Source: Actinomyces ruminicola (GTDB lineage: Bacteria; Actinomycetota; Actinomycetes; Actinomycetales; Actinomycetaceae). Taken from it: a stretch of 64,000 bases of DNA. The stretch covers positions 248,001-312,000 of the forward strand of contig NZ_FNIM01000001.1 in NCBI RefSeq assembly GCF_900103885.1, in the 5' to 3' direction. The notes under the pieces are model-generated. The model made no database searches and was not told the origin of the DNA. It was given only the letters and a program-made list of their open reading frames with translations. Of the stretch, positions 45,458 to 52,390 are shown one piece after another. The position numbers and the translations under genes were made by a program. Each line of letters begins with the position of its first letter. Within the stretch, counting starts at the first letter, position 1.

Positions 45458-46575
45458 GGCTGCGGCCGCCCGAGCTCATCATCGAGCTCGCCACCGCAGT
45501 CATTCGCGGCGATCATCGGGAAGGTCCCCTCCCCCACCACCCGCGCCAGGTTGATGCGCGGGTCCTCGGGCCGAAGCAGCCGGGTGAGCCAGCTCAGCCG
45601 CGCCGCCTCCAGGCCGTCGCGCAGCCAGGTGGCGCTGACGTGCTCCATGGCGTGGGTGGCGCCCGGCCACACGTGCAGCTCGCAGTCCCCGCCGTCGCGC
45701 CACAGGGCCGCGGCGAAGGCGACCACCTCGTCCCGGAAGGTCTCGGCCCCGGCGACGGACAGGAAGATCGGGGGTAGCCCGGCCAGCGCGCCCGGCTGGT
45801 CGACGGCGCGGCCGGCCGCCTCATGCGCACTCACCGCCGCTCCACCCCGCCGGCCGGGCAGGATCTGCTCCCAGGCCCAGTCGTTCCAGTGCGCCGGCCA
45901 CAGCCCGTCGTCGGGGTACTGCCGGGCCGACGGCGGCTGCACCGCGCCGTCGGGGCCGACCAGCCCGGTGCGGTCATCCAGCATCGGGTAGTCGAGCAGG
46001 TAGCCCAGTGCGCGGGGCCCGCCGCGGTCCCGGGCGGCCAGGGCCAGGCAGGCGGCCAGTCCCCCGCCGCCGCTGGGACCGACGACGACGATGCGCCCCG
46101 GATCGGCCCCGTAGTCCGCGGCGTGATCGGCGGCCCAGGTCAGCGCGGCCAGACAGTCCTCCCCCGCGGCCGGGGCGGGGTGCTCCGGCGCCAGGCGGTA
46201 CTCCGGGGCGACGACGACGCCGCCGAAGCGCCGCGCCCAGGCGGTGGGGGCGGCCAGGTCGTCGAAGCGGCAGCCCATGACCCGCCCGCCGCCGTGGATC
46301 GACAGCAGCAGCGGGGCGCCCGGCTGCACCGCGCCGTCGGGCGGGAGCACCACGGTCAGCGGCATGGTTGTGCCGTCGTCGCGGAGCAGGGCCTCCTCTC
46401 GCAGGCGCGCGTCCGGGCAGGCGGCCAGGTAGGCGTCGCGCCGGGCGGCAACGGGAATGCGGCGGGAGGCGAGCGTGGCGTCGTTCAGGGGCGGGATACC
46501 ACCCGCCTCCTCCAGGCGCTGCAGCACCAGTGCGGTGGCGGGCTCGTAGGGCGGCCGGGGAGACGACGTCGGCAT
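45454..46575 (-). CDS. Alpha/beta hydrolase, acetyl esterase/lipase type
   Basis: The 373-residue enzyme is of the hormone-sensitive-lipase-like family. The oxyanion motif is SIHGGGRVMG near residue 90, the nucleophile elbow is VGPSGGGG near 165 (GxSxG, with Pro-Ser-Gly rather than Asp-Ser-Ala), and YRLAPEHPAPAA near 125 is diagnostic. The catalytic Asp is expected near residues 280-285 (AETFRDE) and the His is in GATHAMEHV near 308. It is predicted to be cytoplasmic. The final residues (GRPQP) run into repeat array f, which provides the stop. The substrate is unknown; deacetylation of acetylated sialic acid is a tempting but untested idea given the neighbouring nan genes. Confidence 0.85.
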   Translation of the reverse strand: MPTSSPRPPYEPATALVLQRLEEAGGIPPLNDATLASRRIPVAARRDAYLAACPDARLREEALLRDDGTTMPLTVVLPPDGAVQPGAPLLLSIHGGGRVMGCRFDDLAAPTAWARRFGGVVVAPEYRLAPEHPAPAAGEDCLAALTWAADHAADYGADPGRIVVVGPSGGGGLAACLALAARDRGGPRALGYLLDYPMLDDRTGLVGPDGAVQPPSARQYPDDGLWPAHWNDWAWEQILPGRRGGAAVSAHEAAGRAVDQPGALAGLPPIFLSVAGAETFRDEVVAFAAALWRDGGDCELHVWPGATHAMEHVSATWLRDGLEAARLSWLTRLLRPEDPRINLARVVGEGTFPMIAANDCGGELDDELGRPQP

Positions 46576-46769
46576 GCGCGAAGCGTACGTGGGGCGCCGG
46601 GGCTTGAAGCGCGTCGAAGGCCCGCACCGCGGTCACGATTCCCACTCATGTGTCGTCATCTATCCACTGCCGGGTCAATCACCCGTCCCGTATGGCTCGA
46701 TCACCGCCGCTGATGCACCCGTCCTGTGCTTCGCTGGCAAGGTGAATTGCCGCAGGCGCGCCAGGGCTT

Positions 46770-47615
46770 CTACGCCGTGCGGCCGCACGCCCAACCGAGC
46801 GGGAGGCACACCTCGGTCACGAGCTGGTCTGCCGGGACCTCGTCCGGCGTCGTGAGGTAGATGTTGAACGCCTTGCCCGGCAGAAAGTCGTCGGTCGGCG
46901 GCGTCAGCCCCTCGGCGGCGATGCGGGTGGCCAGCCGGTCATGAGCCTCGGTGATCTGGTCGTACGGCCCGACGACGTGGGCCACGAGGCAGTCTCGCGC
47001 CGGAAGCTCGTGGACCTGCAGCGGCGCCGCGGCCGTCGTCCCGGGCGCGACGGGCAGGAAGATCTCCTCGTCGACATCGTGCTCGGTGAACTCGGCGTCG
47101 TGCTCGATCACTCCGCACGGGCCGATGGGCTTGATGCCCTGGCGGGCGATCTCGGGCATCATGCGAGCCCAGAGAAGGTGCTCGTCGGCGTAGGTGGGGA
47201 TGACGTCGCGCAGGGCGACGATGGTCATGGCCGCAATGGTGCGGCGCTCGACGGTGATGGACATGCTGGTTTCTCCTTCGATGAGGCGAGAGATGAGAGC
47301 CAGCCGAGCCTGGGCGGCGCGCGCCTCCTCGACGACGGTCTCGCGCTGGAGCTCCAGCGCAGCGGACCATGCCGGGGTGCCGCGGGCGGCGAGCAGGGCC
47401 GAGATGGCGGAGACGCCGAACCCGACATCGCGCAGATTCCGGATGTCCGCAGCGTCGCGCAGCTGGTGCGGCGCATAGCGGCGGTATCCCGTCCACGGGT
47501 CGACTTCTGCGGGTACCAGGACACCGTGCGCGTCATAGTGGCGCAGCATGCGCACCGACAGGCGCGTCAATGCGCTGAACTCCCCGATCGTCATGAGGCT
47601 CGTGGTCTCGGCCAT
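46770..47615 (-). CDS. MerR-family regulator with GyrI-like effector domain
   Basis: The 281-residue regulator starts at the ATG at 47615 (MAETTSLMTIGEFS). The MerR helix-turn-helix is IGEFSALTRLSVRMLRHYDAHG with the wing GYRRYAPHQL (residues about 10-50), followed by the dimerisation helix (about 80-115). The C-terminal domain (about 120-280) is the GyrI/BltR-like binding pocket that senses drugs or hydrophobic ligands. A dyad with a TTGACC box overlaps its own upstream region, so autoregulation is likely. It stands between the esterase gene and the accessory region. Confidence 0.87.
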   Translation of the reverse strand: MAETTSLMTIGEFSALTRLSVRMLRHYDAHGVLVPAEVDPWTGYRRYAPHQLRDAADIRNLRDVGFGVSAISALLAARGTPAWSAALELQRETVVEEARAAQARLALISRLIEGETSMSITVERRTIAAMTIVALRDVIPTYADEHLLWARMMPEIARQGIKPIGPCGVIEHDAEFTEHDVDEEIFLPVAPGTTAAAPLQVHELPARDCLVAHVVGPYDQITEAHDRLATRIAAEGLTPPTDDFLPGKAFNIYLTTPDEVPADQLVTEVCLPLGWACGRTA

Positions 47616-47630
47616 GGCTCCACCATGCGC

Positions 47631-47652
47631 CCTCACACCGTGTCAGGGTCAA
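47631..47652 (-). promoter_or_regulatory. Dyad and -35-like box upstream of the MerR gene
   Basis: On the minus strand CCTGACAC-G-GTGTGAGG (7 of 8 pairs) overlaps TTGACC at 47647-47652. TTGACC next to a CTGACAC dyad is the usual layout of MerR-controlled promoters. The -10 box is unclear. Confidence 0.4.
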
Positions 47653-47700
47653 CCCGCAGGGTCGTCGATGCGAGCGCGGTGCTTGTAACTCGAGTCGTAG

Positions 47701-47717
47701 TTGACGCAGCGCGTCAA
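47701..47717. promoter_or_regulatory. 17-bp palindrome in the accessory region
   Basis: TTGACGC-AGC-GCGTCAA is a perfect 7-3-7 palindrome. It may be a binding site for a dimeric regulator. The rest of 47637-47920 shows no gene I can support. Confidence 0.35.
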
Positions 47718-47920
47718 AGTCCGGGCGGAGGCCGTCGGGGCATGGACCACCCGACGCCGCCCCTACATGTACATGCCCCGGCGTCTACAGCGTCATGACC
47801 CACAACAGCTAGCCAGCAACCATCGGAACCAGATGAAACACCCTCCACAAAACCCAGGGCTCGGCATACCGCGTCAGCCGTTGCGCTGTACACGAAGATA
47901 CCAGCCCCGACACGTACCTG

Positions 47921-48178
47921 GTGATCACGCCACTGGCCGACACACTCAAGGTGTTCGCCGACAACACTCCCGGCTTCCAGACCGAGAAGGCATGCGTTGC
48001 GGTCTACACACGCAGCAACTATCTACCCCTCCGTGACCGGATCACCACCGCCCTGTTGGGGGGCCGGGCTCACGATCACCGGTGGCAGTATGTCGGTTAC
48101 GAACCCGACACCAGATTCCACCACCACGCCATCGACGTAACCAGGTGGACAGTTCAGCCAAGCTCAGTGTCGAAGTAG
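47921..48178 (+). CDS. Possible small gene or gene remnant, unknown
   Basis: A reading frame open from about 47836 (after a TGA) to 48178 gives a protein-like sequence including LVITPLADTLKVFADNTPG, then ACVAVYTRSNYLPLRDRI and RFHHHAIDVTRW. The first possible start is the GTG at 47921. There is no clear ribosome-binding site, and no family is recognised. It overlaps the end of the convergent mrr gene by 25 bases. It may be the tail of a truncated gene brought in with the accessory region. Confidence 0.25.
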   Translation: MITPLADTLKVFADNTPGFQTEKACVAVYTRSNYLPLRDRITTALLGGRAHDHRWQYVGYEPDTRFHHHAIDVTRWTVQPSSVSK

Positions 48179-49086
48179 TCCTCGTCTATCTCGAACAGGG
48201 CGAACTCGTGGGTCTTCTGGACGGCGACGCCGTAGCGCATCATGAGCGAGGTCAACTCGAGACCGTTGATCAGCACGATCTTGCCGTGGCGGTAGTTCTG
48301 GGCGGTCTCGACCGCGGCAGGCGCGAACGTGGAGGCGGTAATGAACACGCCTTGAGATGCGCCACGCGTGTCCATGGCACCCATGAAGTCGCGAATGTCG
48401 CCACTGCCGACCGAACTGGTGGTGTAGCGCTTGGCCTGAACGTAGATGTTGCTCAACCCGAGAGCATCTTGGCGAATGATGCCGTCCACGCCACCGTCGC
48501 CAGTGCGGCCAACGTGCTGCTTCTCGCCGTAGTCGCCGCCATACCCCATCGCCCACAGCACGTCGATGACGGCCTTCTCGAAGAACTCCGGCGACGAGTT
48601 CTTCAGGTTCGCCAACAGTTCCGCCTCGACTTGGGCGTTGAAGTCCCGCTCCGCGGCCCCCATCACCTCGACCGGGTCGACTTGACCGGACTCGGTCACC
48701 ACCGGCGCGGGAACGCTGTCTGACTTTCGGGCGGCGAGTTCAGCTTGATAGTCGCGCCAGATCGGCCATTCCAGCATGTCCTGTTCGGAGTAGCTGGTCA
48801 GCGACCGTGCATCGACGCTGCGGCCGTCGTCGGTGATGCGGTAATGGCCGCGCACCGGGCGGTCCAGCAGCCCGGCATGCGTCAGTGCGGAGCAGGCCCA
48901 GTTGATCCGGTTCACGTATCGCAACTGCCCCGAGGCGATCTTCTCTGCCCGGACATCAGGGGTCAGGCCCATGTGGCCGGCGACGAGCTCGCACACATCC
49001 CGCACCTGGCGGGTCTGACCGTCAGCCAGAACCCGCAGCACCACAGGACGGAACTCGTCGATTGTCGGGGTCAGATCTGCCTGCAT
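48154..49086 (-). CDS. mrr: Mrr-type type IV restriction endonuclease
   Basis: The 310-residue protein has an N-terminal winged-helix DNA-binding domain (Mrr_N, residues about 8-95, with LADGQTRQVRDVCELVAGHMGL) and a C-terminal PD-(D/E)XK nuclease domain (about 165-290). The catalytic core is visible: DGGVDGII, then VQAKRY, i.e. D...QxK spaced as in Mrr. Mrr enzymes cut DNA carrying foreign methylation and act as phage or conjugation defence. It lies in accessory DNA next to phage remnants, so it may have been acquired with them. It is intact as far as the sequence shows. Confidence 0.88.
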   Translation of the reverse strand: MQADLTPTIDEFRPVVLRVLADGQTRQVRDVCELVAGHMGLTPDVRAEKIASGQLRYVNRINWACSALTHAGLLDRPVRGHYRITDDGRSVDARSLTSYSEQDMLEWPIWRDYQAELAARKSDSVPAPVVTESGQVDPVEVMGAAERDFNAQVEAELLANLKNSSPEFFEKAVIDVLWAMGYGGDYGEKQHVGRTGDGGVDGIIRQDALGLSNIYVQAKRYTTSSVGSGDIRDFMGAMDTRGASQGVFITASTFAPAAVETAQNYRHGKIVLINGLELTSLMMRYGVAVQKTHEFALFEIDEDYFDTELG

Positions 49087-49197
49087 TGCCAGCCTCCTCG
49101 AAAACGCCTGGTTTCAGCCCATTGCCCACACAGTCTCCCACCAAGGGCACCCCGTCCTCGGAATCTCTTGCCGTCTGCTTCTTGAAAGGACATCACC

Positions 49198-49411
49198 ATG
49201 GCTCCGATCAGGTTGGACAAACCCTACTACGCCACGATCACCAAGGACCCGGCTACGGGTGCCGATACCTACAGCTGGCCAAGCCGATCTCTGCCGAGTT
49301 GGAGGGAGGTCGCCGAGGCAACCTTGTATGCCGATGACTATGCATCTGAGGTGGTCAAGGAGTTTGCCTCCGGCACCCTCACGCTGGGGATTGATGACCT
49401 GGGGGCTGATG
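49198..49411 (+). pseudogene. Phage major tail protein fragment
   Basis: The frame from the ATG at 49198 (behind AAAGGA) reads LDKPYYATITKDPATGADTY, then SWREVAEATLYADDYASEVV and GTLTLGIDDLG. This is the N-terminal pattern of phi13-type phage major tail proteins (YYA...TKDPATG..., ...TLYADD..., ...GxITLGVxDL). The similarity stops around 49411, where another reading frame takes over with integrase-like sequence. Only the first third of the gene remains. Recognition is by eye. Confidence 0.55.
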
Positions 49412-49675
49412 GCAGATGTCGGCATCGTGATTCCGGCGGACAAGCTCGGTGGCTGGCAAATGTTCCGCCATTACTCGGCTACCCGGCTCGGGCAGGCGGT
49501 GGCGACGACGGCGGCGCTCATCCACTGGTACGGGTGGAGTAAGCCGGAGCAGGCGATGGCCTATCAGCGGGCGGACGCGGAATATGGCGGAATATGAGCG
49601 GGAGATTCTGGACCGTATGGCCGTCTCGGTGGAGCCAGGGGCGGACACGTGGGGGTGCGCGGGCTGAGGCGGAGT
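49412..49675 (+). pseudogene. Tyrosine recombinase (phage integrase) C-terminal fragment, frameshifted
   Basis: The first frame reads FRHYSATRLGQAVATTA and then SKPEQAMAYQRADAEY, equivalent to the H-x-x-R and GHSTP...MxYQHA ends of phage integrases. A tandem duplication of the 10 bases GCGGAATATG (49577-49586, 49587-49596) breaks the frame. After it, another frame continues with EYEREILDRMAVSV, the usual integrase tail. Removing one copy restores a continuous protein. The expected Gly-His before the second half is Tyr-Gly-Trp here. The active-site Tyr can be placed in MAYQ. No N-terminal domain remains. Confidence 0.6.
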
Positions 49676-49920
49676 GGACCGCGAGCGCGGGCAGGCGTGA
49701 TCCGAACGGCCTGTAGATGGGCGGTGGCGGCCTCGCAGTAGGGGAGCCCGGGGCGGTCGGGGTCTTCGAGGTAGCGCAGCGGTGCCCGGCGCACGCGCAG
49801 CGCGGTGCCCGTGCCGAAGAGGCGTCGGATCGCGTCGCCGGTGGTGTCGCCGGGGCGGACGACGACGGCGCGGGCGAGGGCGCGACGGGAGGCGCGGGTG
49901 GGGAGCGTGGGAGTGGTCAT
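49564..49920 (-). CDS. Hypothetical protein antisense to the integrase fragment
   Basis: The 118-residue product starts at the ATG at 49920 behind AGGAAGG. The first 75 residues look protein-like (TRASRRALARAVVVRPGDTT, and DAIRRLFGTGTALRVRRAPL). The C-terminal 40 residues are Pro/Arg-rich and lie over the plus-strand integrase remnant, so they may be accidental. No family is recognised. It could be a small accessory gene whose 3' end was fused to phage DNA. Confidence 0.35.
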   Translation of the reverse strand: MTTPTLPTRASRRALARAVVVRPGDTTGDAIRRLFGTGTALRVRRAPLRYLEDPDRPGLPYCEAATAHLQAVRITPARARGPLRLSPRTPTCPPLAPPRRPYGPESPAHIPPYSASAR

Positions 49921-50033
49921 GGCTGGGCCTTCCTGTTCAGGCGCGCCCGTACCGTGTTGCCCATTCTCATGTACCCACCATGTACCCACAGGGGGGCTCA
50001 CGGGAGGGTTTTCGTTGGTATTTCAACGGGTAG

Positions 50034-50401
50034 TGGAGATGCGGGGAATCGAACCCCGGTCCGACGGTGGTGCAACAGGACTTCTCCGGGTGCAGTTCGC
50101 TGCTGTTTTTCTCGGCCCCGGCGTCTCACGCGAACAAGGACGCCGACGGGCTCAGCCACCTGAAAGTCCCGAGACCCCCGGTGGCGTGGGGCCTCAGCAG
50201 TGGCTTCCTAGATGACGCCAGGAACCGGGGCGGAAGCTCCCCCGGGCTGACGGACTTCGAGGCTCGCCTCAGGCGGCGAGGGCGAAGTCGGTGCGAGTGT
50301 TATCGGCACCTATTGGTTCGCACAGAGCGTTGACGAGATGACTGTGCATCCTCGACCCGCTTCTCCTGAATCCACGACCGTCGTCGAAACCGATCATCCC
50401 C
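50034..50401 (-). ncRNA. ssrA: Transfer-messenger RNA
   Basis: On the minus strand the RNA begins GGGGATGATCGGTTTCGACG and ends with a T-arm (CCGGGGTTCGATTCCCC split) and the acceptor strand CATCTCC plus A. The acceptor pairs GGGGATG with CATCTCC (one G-U). CCA is not encoded. The tag reading frame runs from the resume codon GCC to TGA and encodes ADNTRTDFALAA, close to actinobacterial tags ending FALAA. With SmpB, encoded at 51681, it rescues stalled ribosomes and tags the product for Clp proteolysis. The 3' end faces the phage remnant, matching a common integration site. Confidence 0.93.
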
Positions 50402-50576
50402 TGTTGAGTTATCCCCGCCCGGCAGGGCCGGCGGGAACACGCTGAAACCTCAGCGATTCAAGGATACCAGCCACCCCCTCCCCCGGCACGAGACCTTCAC
50501 CACTGGTTTTGTTTCACCGAGCCACTAGAGCCGCTAGGCTGGTGCCATCAGCTCACACCACAGGAGGCACAACACC

Positions 50577-51572
50577 ATGGAGACCCGTCCGCTTCCCGCT
50601 CTGGACCGCCGCATCTCCGCCGTCGGCGTCGGCACCTGGCAGCTCGGCACCGACTGGGGCGAGGTCACCGCCGAGGCCGCCACCGCCACCCTGCAGGCGG
50701 CGCTCGACGCCGGCGTCAACTTCATCGACACCGCCGACGTCTACGGCGACGGCCGCTCCGAGCGCTTCGTCGGCGCCTTCGCCGCCGCGCACCCCGACGC
50801 CGGACTGACCATCGCCACCAAGATGGGGCGGCGCGTGGCCCAGCTCCCCGAGAACTACACGCGCGAGGCCTTCCTCGCCTGGAACGACCGCTCCCGGGAG
50901 AACCTCGGCGTGGACACCCTCGACCTGGTGCAGCTGCACTGCCCGCCCAGCGAGGTCATCGCCGCCGAGCACACCTGGGACTGGCTGGAGGAGATGGTCG
51001 CCGCCGGTCGCATCCGCGCCTACGGCGTCAGCGTGGAGACCTGCGCGCAGGCGCTGGAGGCCATGCGGCGCCCCGGCTGCGCCAGCGTACAGATCATCCT
51101 CAACGTCTTCCGCCGCAAGCCGCTGGAGCAGGTGCTGCCGGCTGCGCAGGCCACCAGCACCGCCATCATCGCCCGTGTGCCGCTGGCCTCCGGGCTGCTG
51201 TCCGGCCGCTACCGCGAGGACACCACCTTCCCCGCCTCCGACCACCGCAACTACAACCGCGACGGCTCCGCCTTCGACATCGGCGAGACCTTCTCCGGCG
51301 TGCCCTTCGACGTCGGCGTCAAGGCCGCCCAGGAATTCACCGCCCTGTGCCGCGAGCTCGGCCCCGCGGGCGCCACCCCCGCCCAGGTGGCGCTGCGCTG
51401 GATCCTGGATCAGCCGGGCGTGACCACCGTGATCCCCGGGGCGCGCAACGCCGAGCAGGCCCGTGCCAACGCCGCAGCCGCCGCGCTGGAGCCGCTGAGC
51501 GAGCAGCTGCACGCCGCCCTGGCGGACCTGTACGACCGGCGCATCCGCGCCCACGTGCACGACCGCTGGTAG
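50577..51572 (+). CDS. Aldo/keto reductase
   Basis: The 331-residue NADPH-dependent oxidoreductase has the aldo/keto reductase tetrad in place: Asp and Tyr in FIDTADVYGDGRSE near residues 44-58, Lys in IATKMGRR near 80, and His in LVQLHCPP near 121. The NADP-binding end is VTTVIPGARNAEQ near 283. The ATG follows CACAGGAGG. It is predicted to reduce carbonyl compounds or toxic aldehydes. It is convergent with smpB and separated from it by a bidirectional hairpin. Confidence 0.92.
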   Translation: METRPLPALDRRISAVGVGTWQLGTDWGEVTAEAATATLQAALDAGVNFIDTADVYGDGRSERFVGAFAAAHPDAGLTIATKMGRRVAQLPENYTREAFLAWNDRSRENLGVDTLDLVQLHCPPSEVIAAEHTWDWLEEMVAAGRIRAYGVSVETCAQALEAMRRPGCASVQIILNVFRRKPLEQVLPAAQATSTAIIARVPLASGLLSGRYREDTTFPASDHRNYNRDGSAFDIGETFSGVPFDVGVKAAQEFTALCRELGPAGATPAQVALRWILDQPGVTTVIPGARNAEQARANAAAAALEPLSEQLHAALADLYDRRIRAHVHDRW

Positions 51573-51627
51573 CGCGCCGTCCCGGTCGTCGTCCGGACGC
51601 CGCGCCCGACGACGACGGGACCGCGCC
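51572..51627. terminator. Bidirectional hairpin between the aldo/keto reductase and smpB
   Basis: The arm at 51572-51593 pairs with 51608-51626, with a bulge on each side, giving a roughly 18-bp stem and a loop of about 14 bases. It serves two convergent genes. Confidence 0.55.
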
Positions 51628-51680
51628 GTCCCCTTGACCACCAGACGCCGTCGCGGTTGACGCGAGCCGTGCGCTCCGCG

Positions 51681-52211
51681 TCAGCCGCGGCGTCGGTTGG
51701 CGGCGGCCATGGCGCGGGCCGCCTCCCGCTTGTCCTGCGCCTCCCGCAGGGCCTGGCGCTTGTCCCAGTCCTGCTTGCCGCGGGCCAGGGCGATCTCCAG
51801 CTTCACGCGCCCACCGGTGAAGTACAGCTCCAGGGGCACGATCGTGTAGCCCTTGGCCTGCACCCGCTGCGCGAGCTTGTCCAGCTCGGCGCGGTGCAGC
51901 AGCAGCTTGCGCTTGCGGCGCGGGGAGTGGTTGTTCCAGGTGCCCTGCAGGTACTCGGGGATGTGGGCGCCCTGCAGCCAGGCCTCGCCGTTGCGGTCGA
52001 TCTCGATCCACGCCTCGGTCAGGGAGGCCCGCCCCATGCGCAGGGCCTTGACCTCGGTGCCGGTCAGGGCGAGTCCGGCCTCGTAGCGGTCCTCGATGAA
52101 GTAGTCGTGCGTCGCCTTGCGGTTGCGGGCGATGGTCTTGTGCGCGTCGGCGGCCGCCTTGGCGCGCTCCGCCGGGGTGGGCTTCCTCGTTCCCTCGGTC
52201 TTCTTGGCCAC
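51681..52211 (-). CDS. smpB: SsrA-binding protein SmpB
   Basis: The 176-residue tmRNA-binding protein is essential for trans-translation. Recognisable are IARNRKATHDYFIEDRYEAG near residue 27, LTGTEVKALRMGRASL near 48, RKRKLLLHRAELDKL near 98, and the C-terminal basic tail DWDKRQALREAQDKREAARAM, which places the conserved tail in the A site. The N-terminal 25 residues are a Lys/Ala-rich extension. It has its own promoter (52257-52285) and lies next to its RNA partner ssrA, with the aldo/keto reductase gene between. Confidence 0.95.
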   Translation of the reverse strand: MAKKTEGTRKPTPAERAKAAADAHKTIARNRKATHDYFIEDRYEAGLALTGTEVKALRMGRASLTEAWIEIDRNGEAWLQGAHIPEYLQGTWNNHSPRRKRKLLLHRAELDKLAQRVQAKGYTIVPLELYFTGGRVKLEIALARGKQDWDKRQALREAQDKREAARAMAAANRRRG

Positions 52212-52256
52212 CGGCGTCTCCTTCCCTCGTCCTCGGCGCTAATACTTCGGCGCCGC

Positions 52257-52285
52257 ATAATACTGCGGCCGACGGCGACCGCCAA
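52257..52285 (-). promoter_or_regulatory. smpB promoter
   Basis: On the minus strand TTGGCG (52280-52285) and TATTAT (52257-52262) are spaced 17 bases apart, 46 bases before the smpB ATG. The -10 box differs from consensus at one base. Confidence 0.5.
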
Positions 52286-52330
52286 GGCACCCGCCCGAGC
52301 CGGCGCAAGCCCGGGTCTTTATCAACACCG

Positions 52331-52368
52331 CGGTGCCGTCGCCTCCGAGGCCGGAGGCGACGGCACCG
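52331..52368 (-). terminator. Strong hairpin terminator after the M23 peptidase gene
   Basis: A perfect 16-bp inverted repeat (52331-52346 with 52353-52368) with a 6-base loop lies 23 bases beyond the peptidase stop. It ends the ftsEX-peptidase transcript and leaves smpB to its own promoter. Confidence 0.75.
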
Positions 52369-52390
52369 ACGCACGTAGCCGGCTCTCCCC

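Noticed and set aside
50040-50150. Duplicate of the ssrA 3' end as attL/attR
   Set aside because: I looked through 47.6-50.0 kb for a second copy of the tmRNA 3' end and saw none, so attachment-site repeats are not reported.
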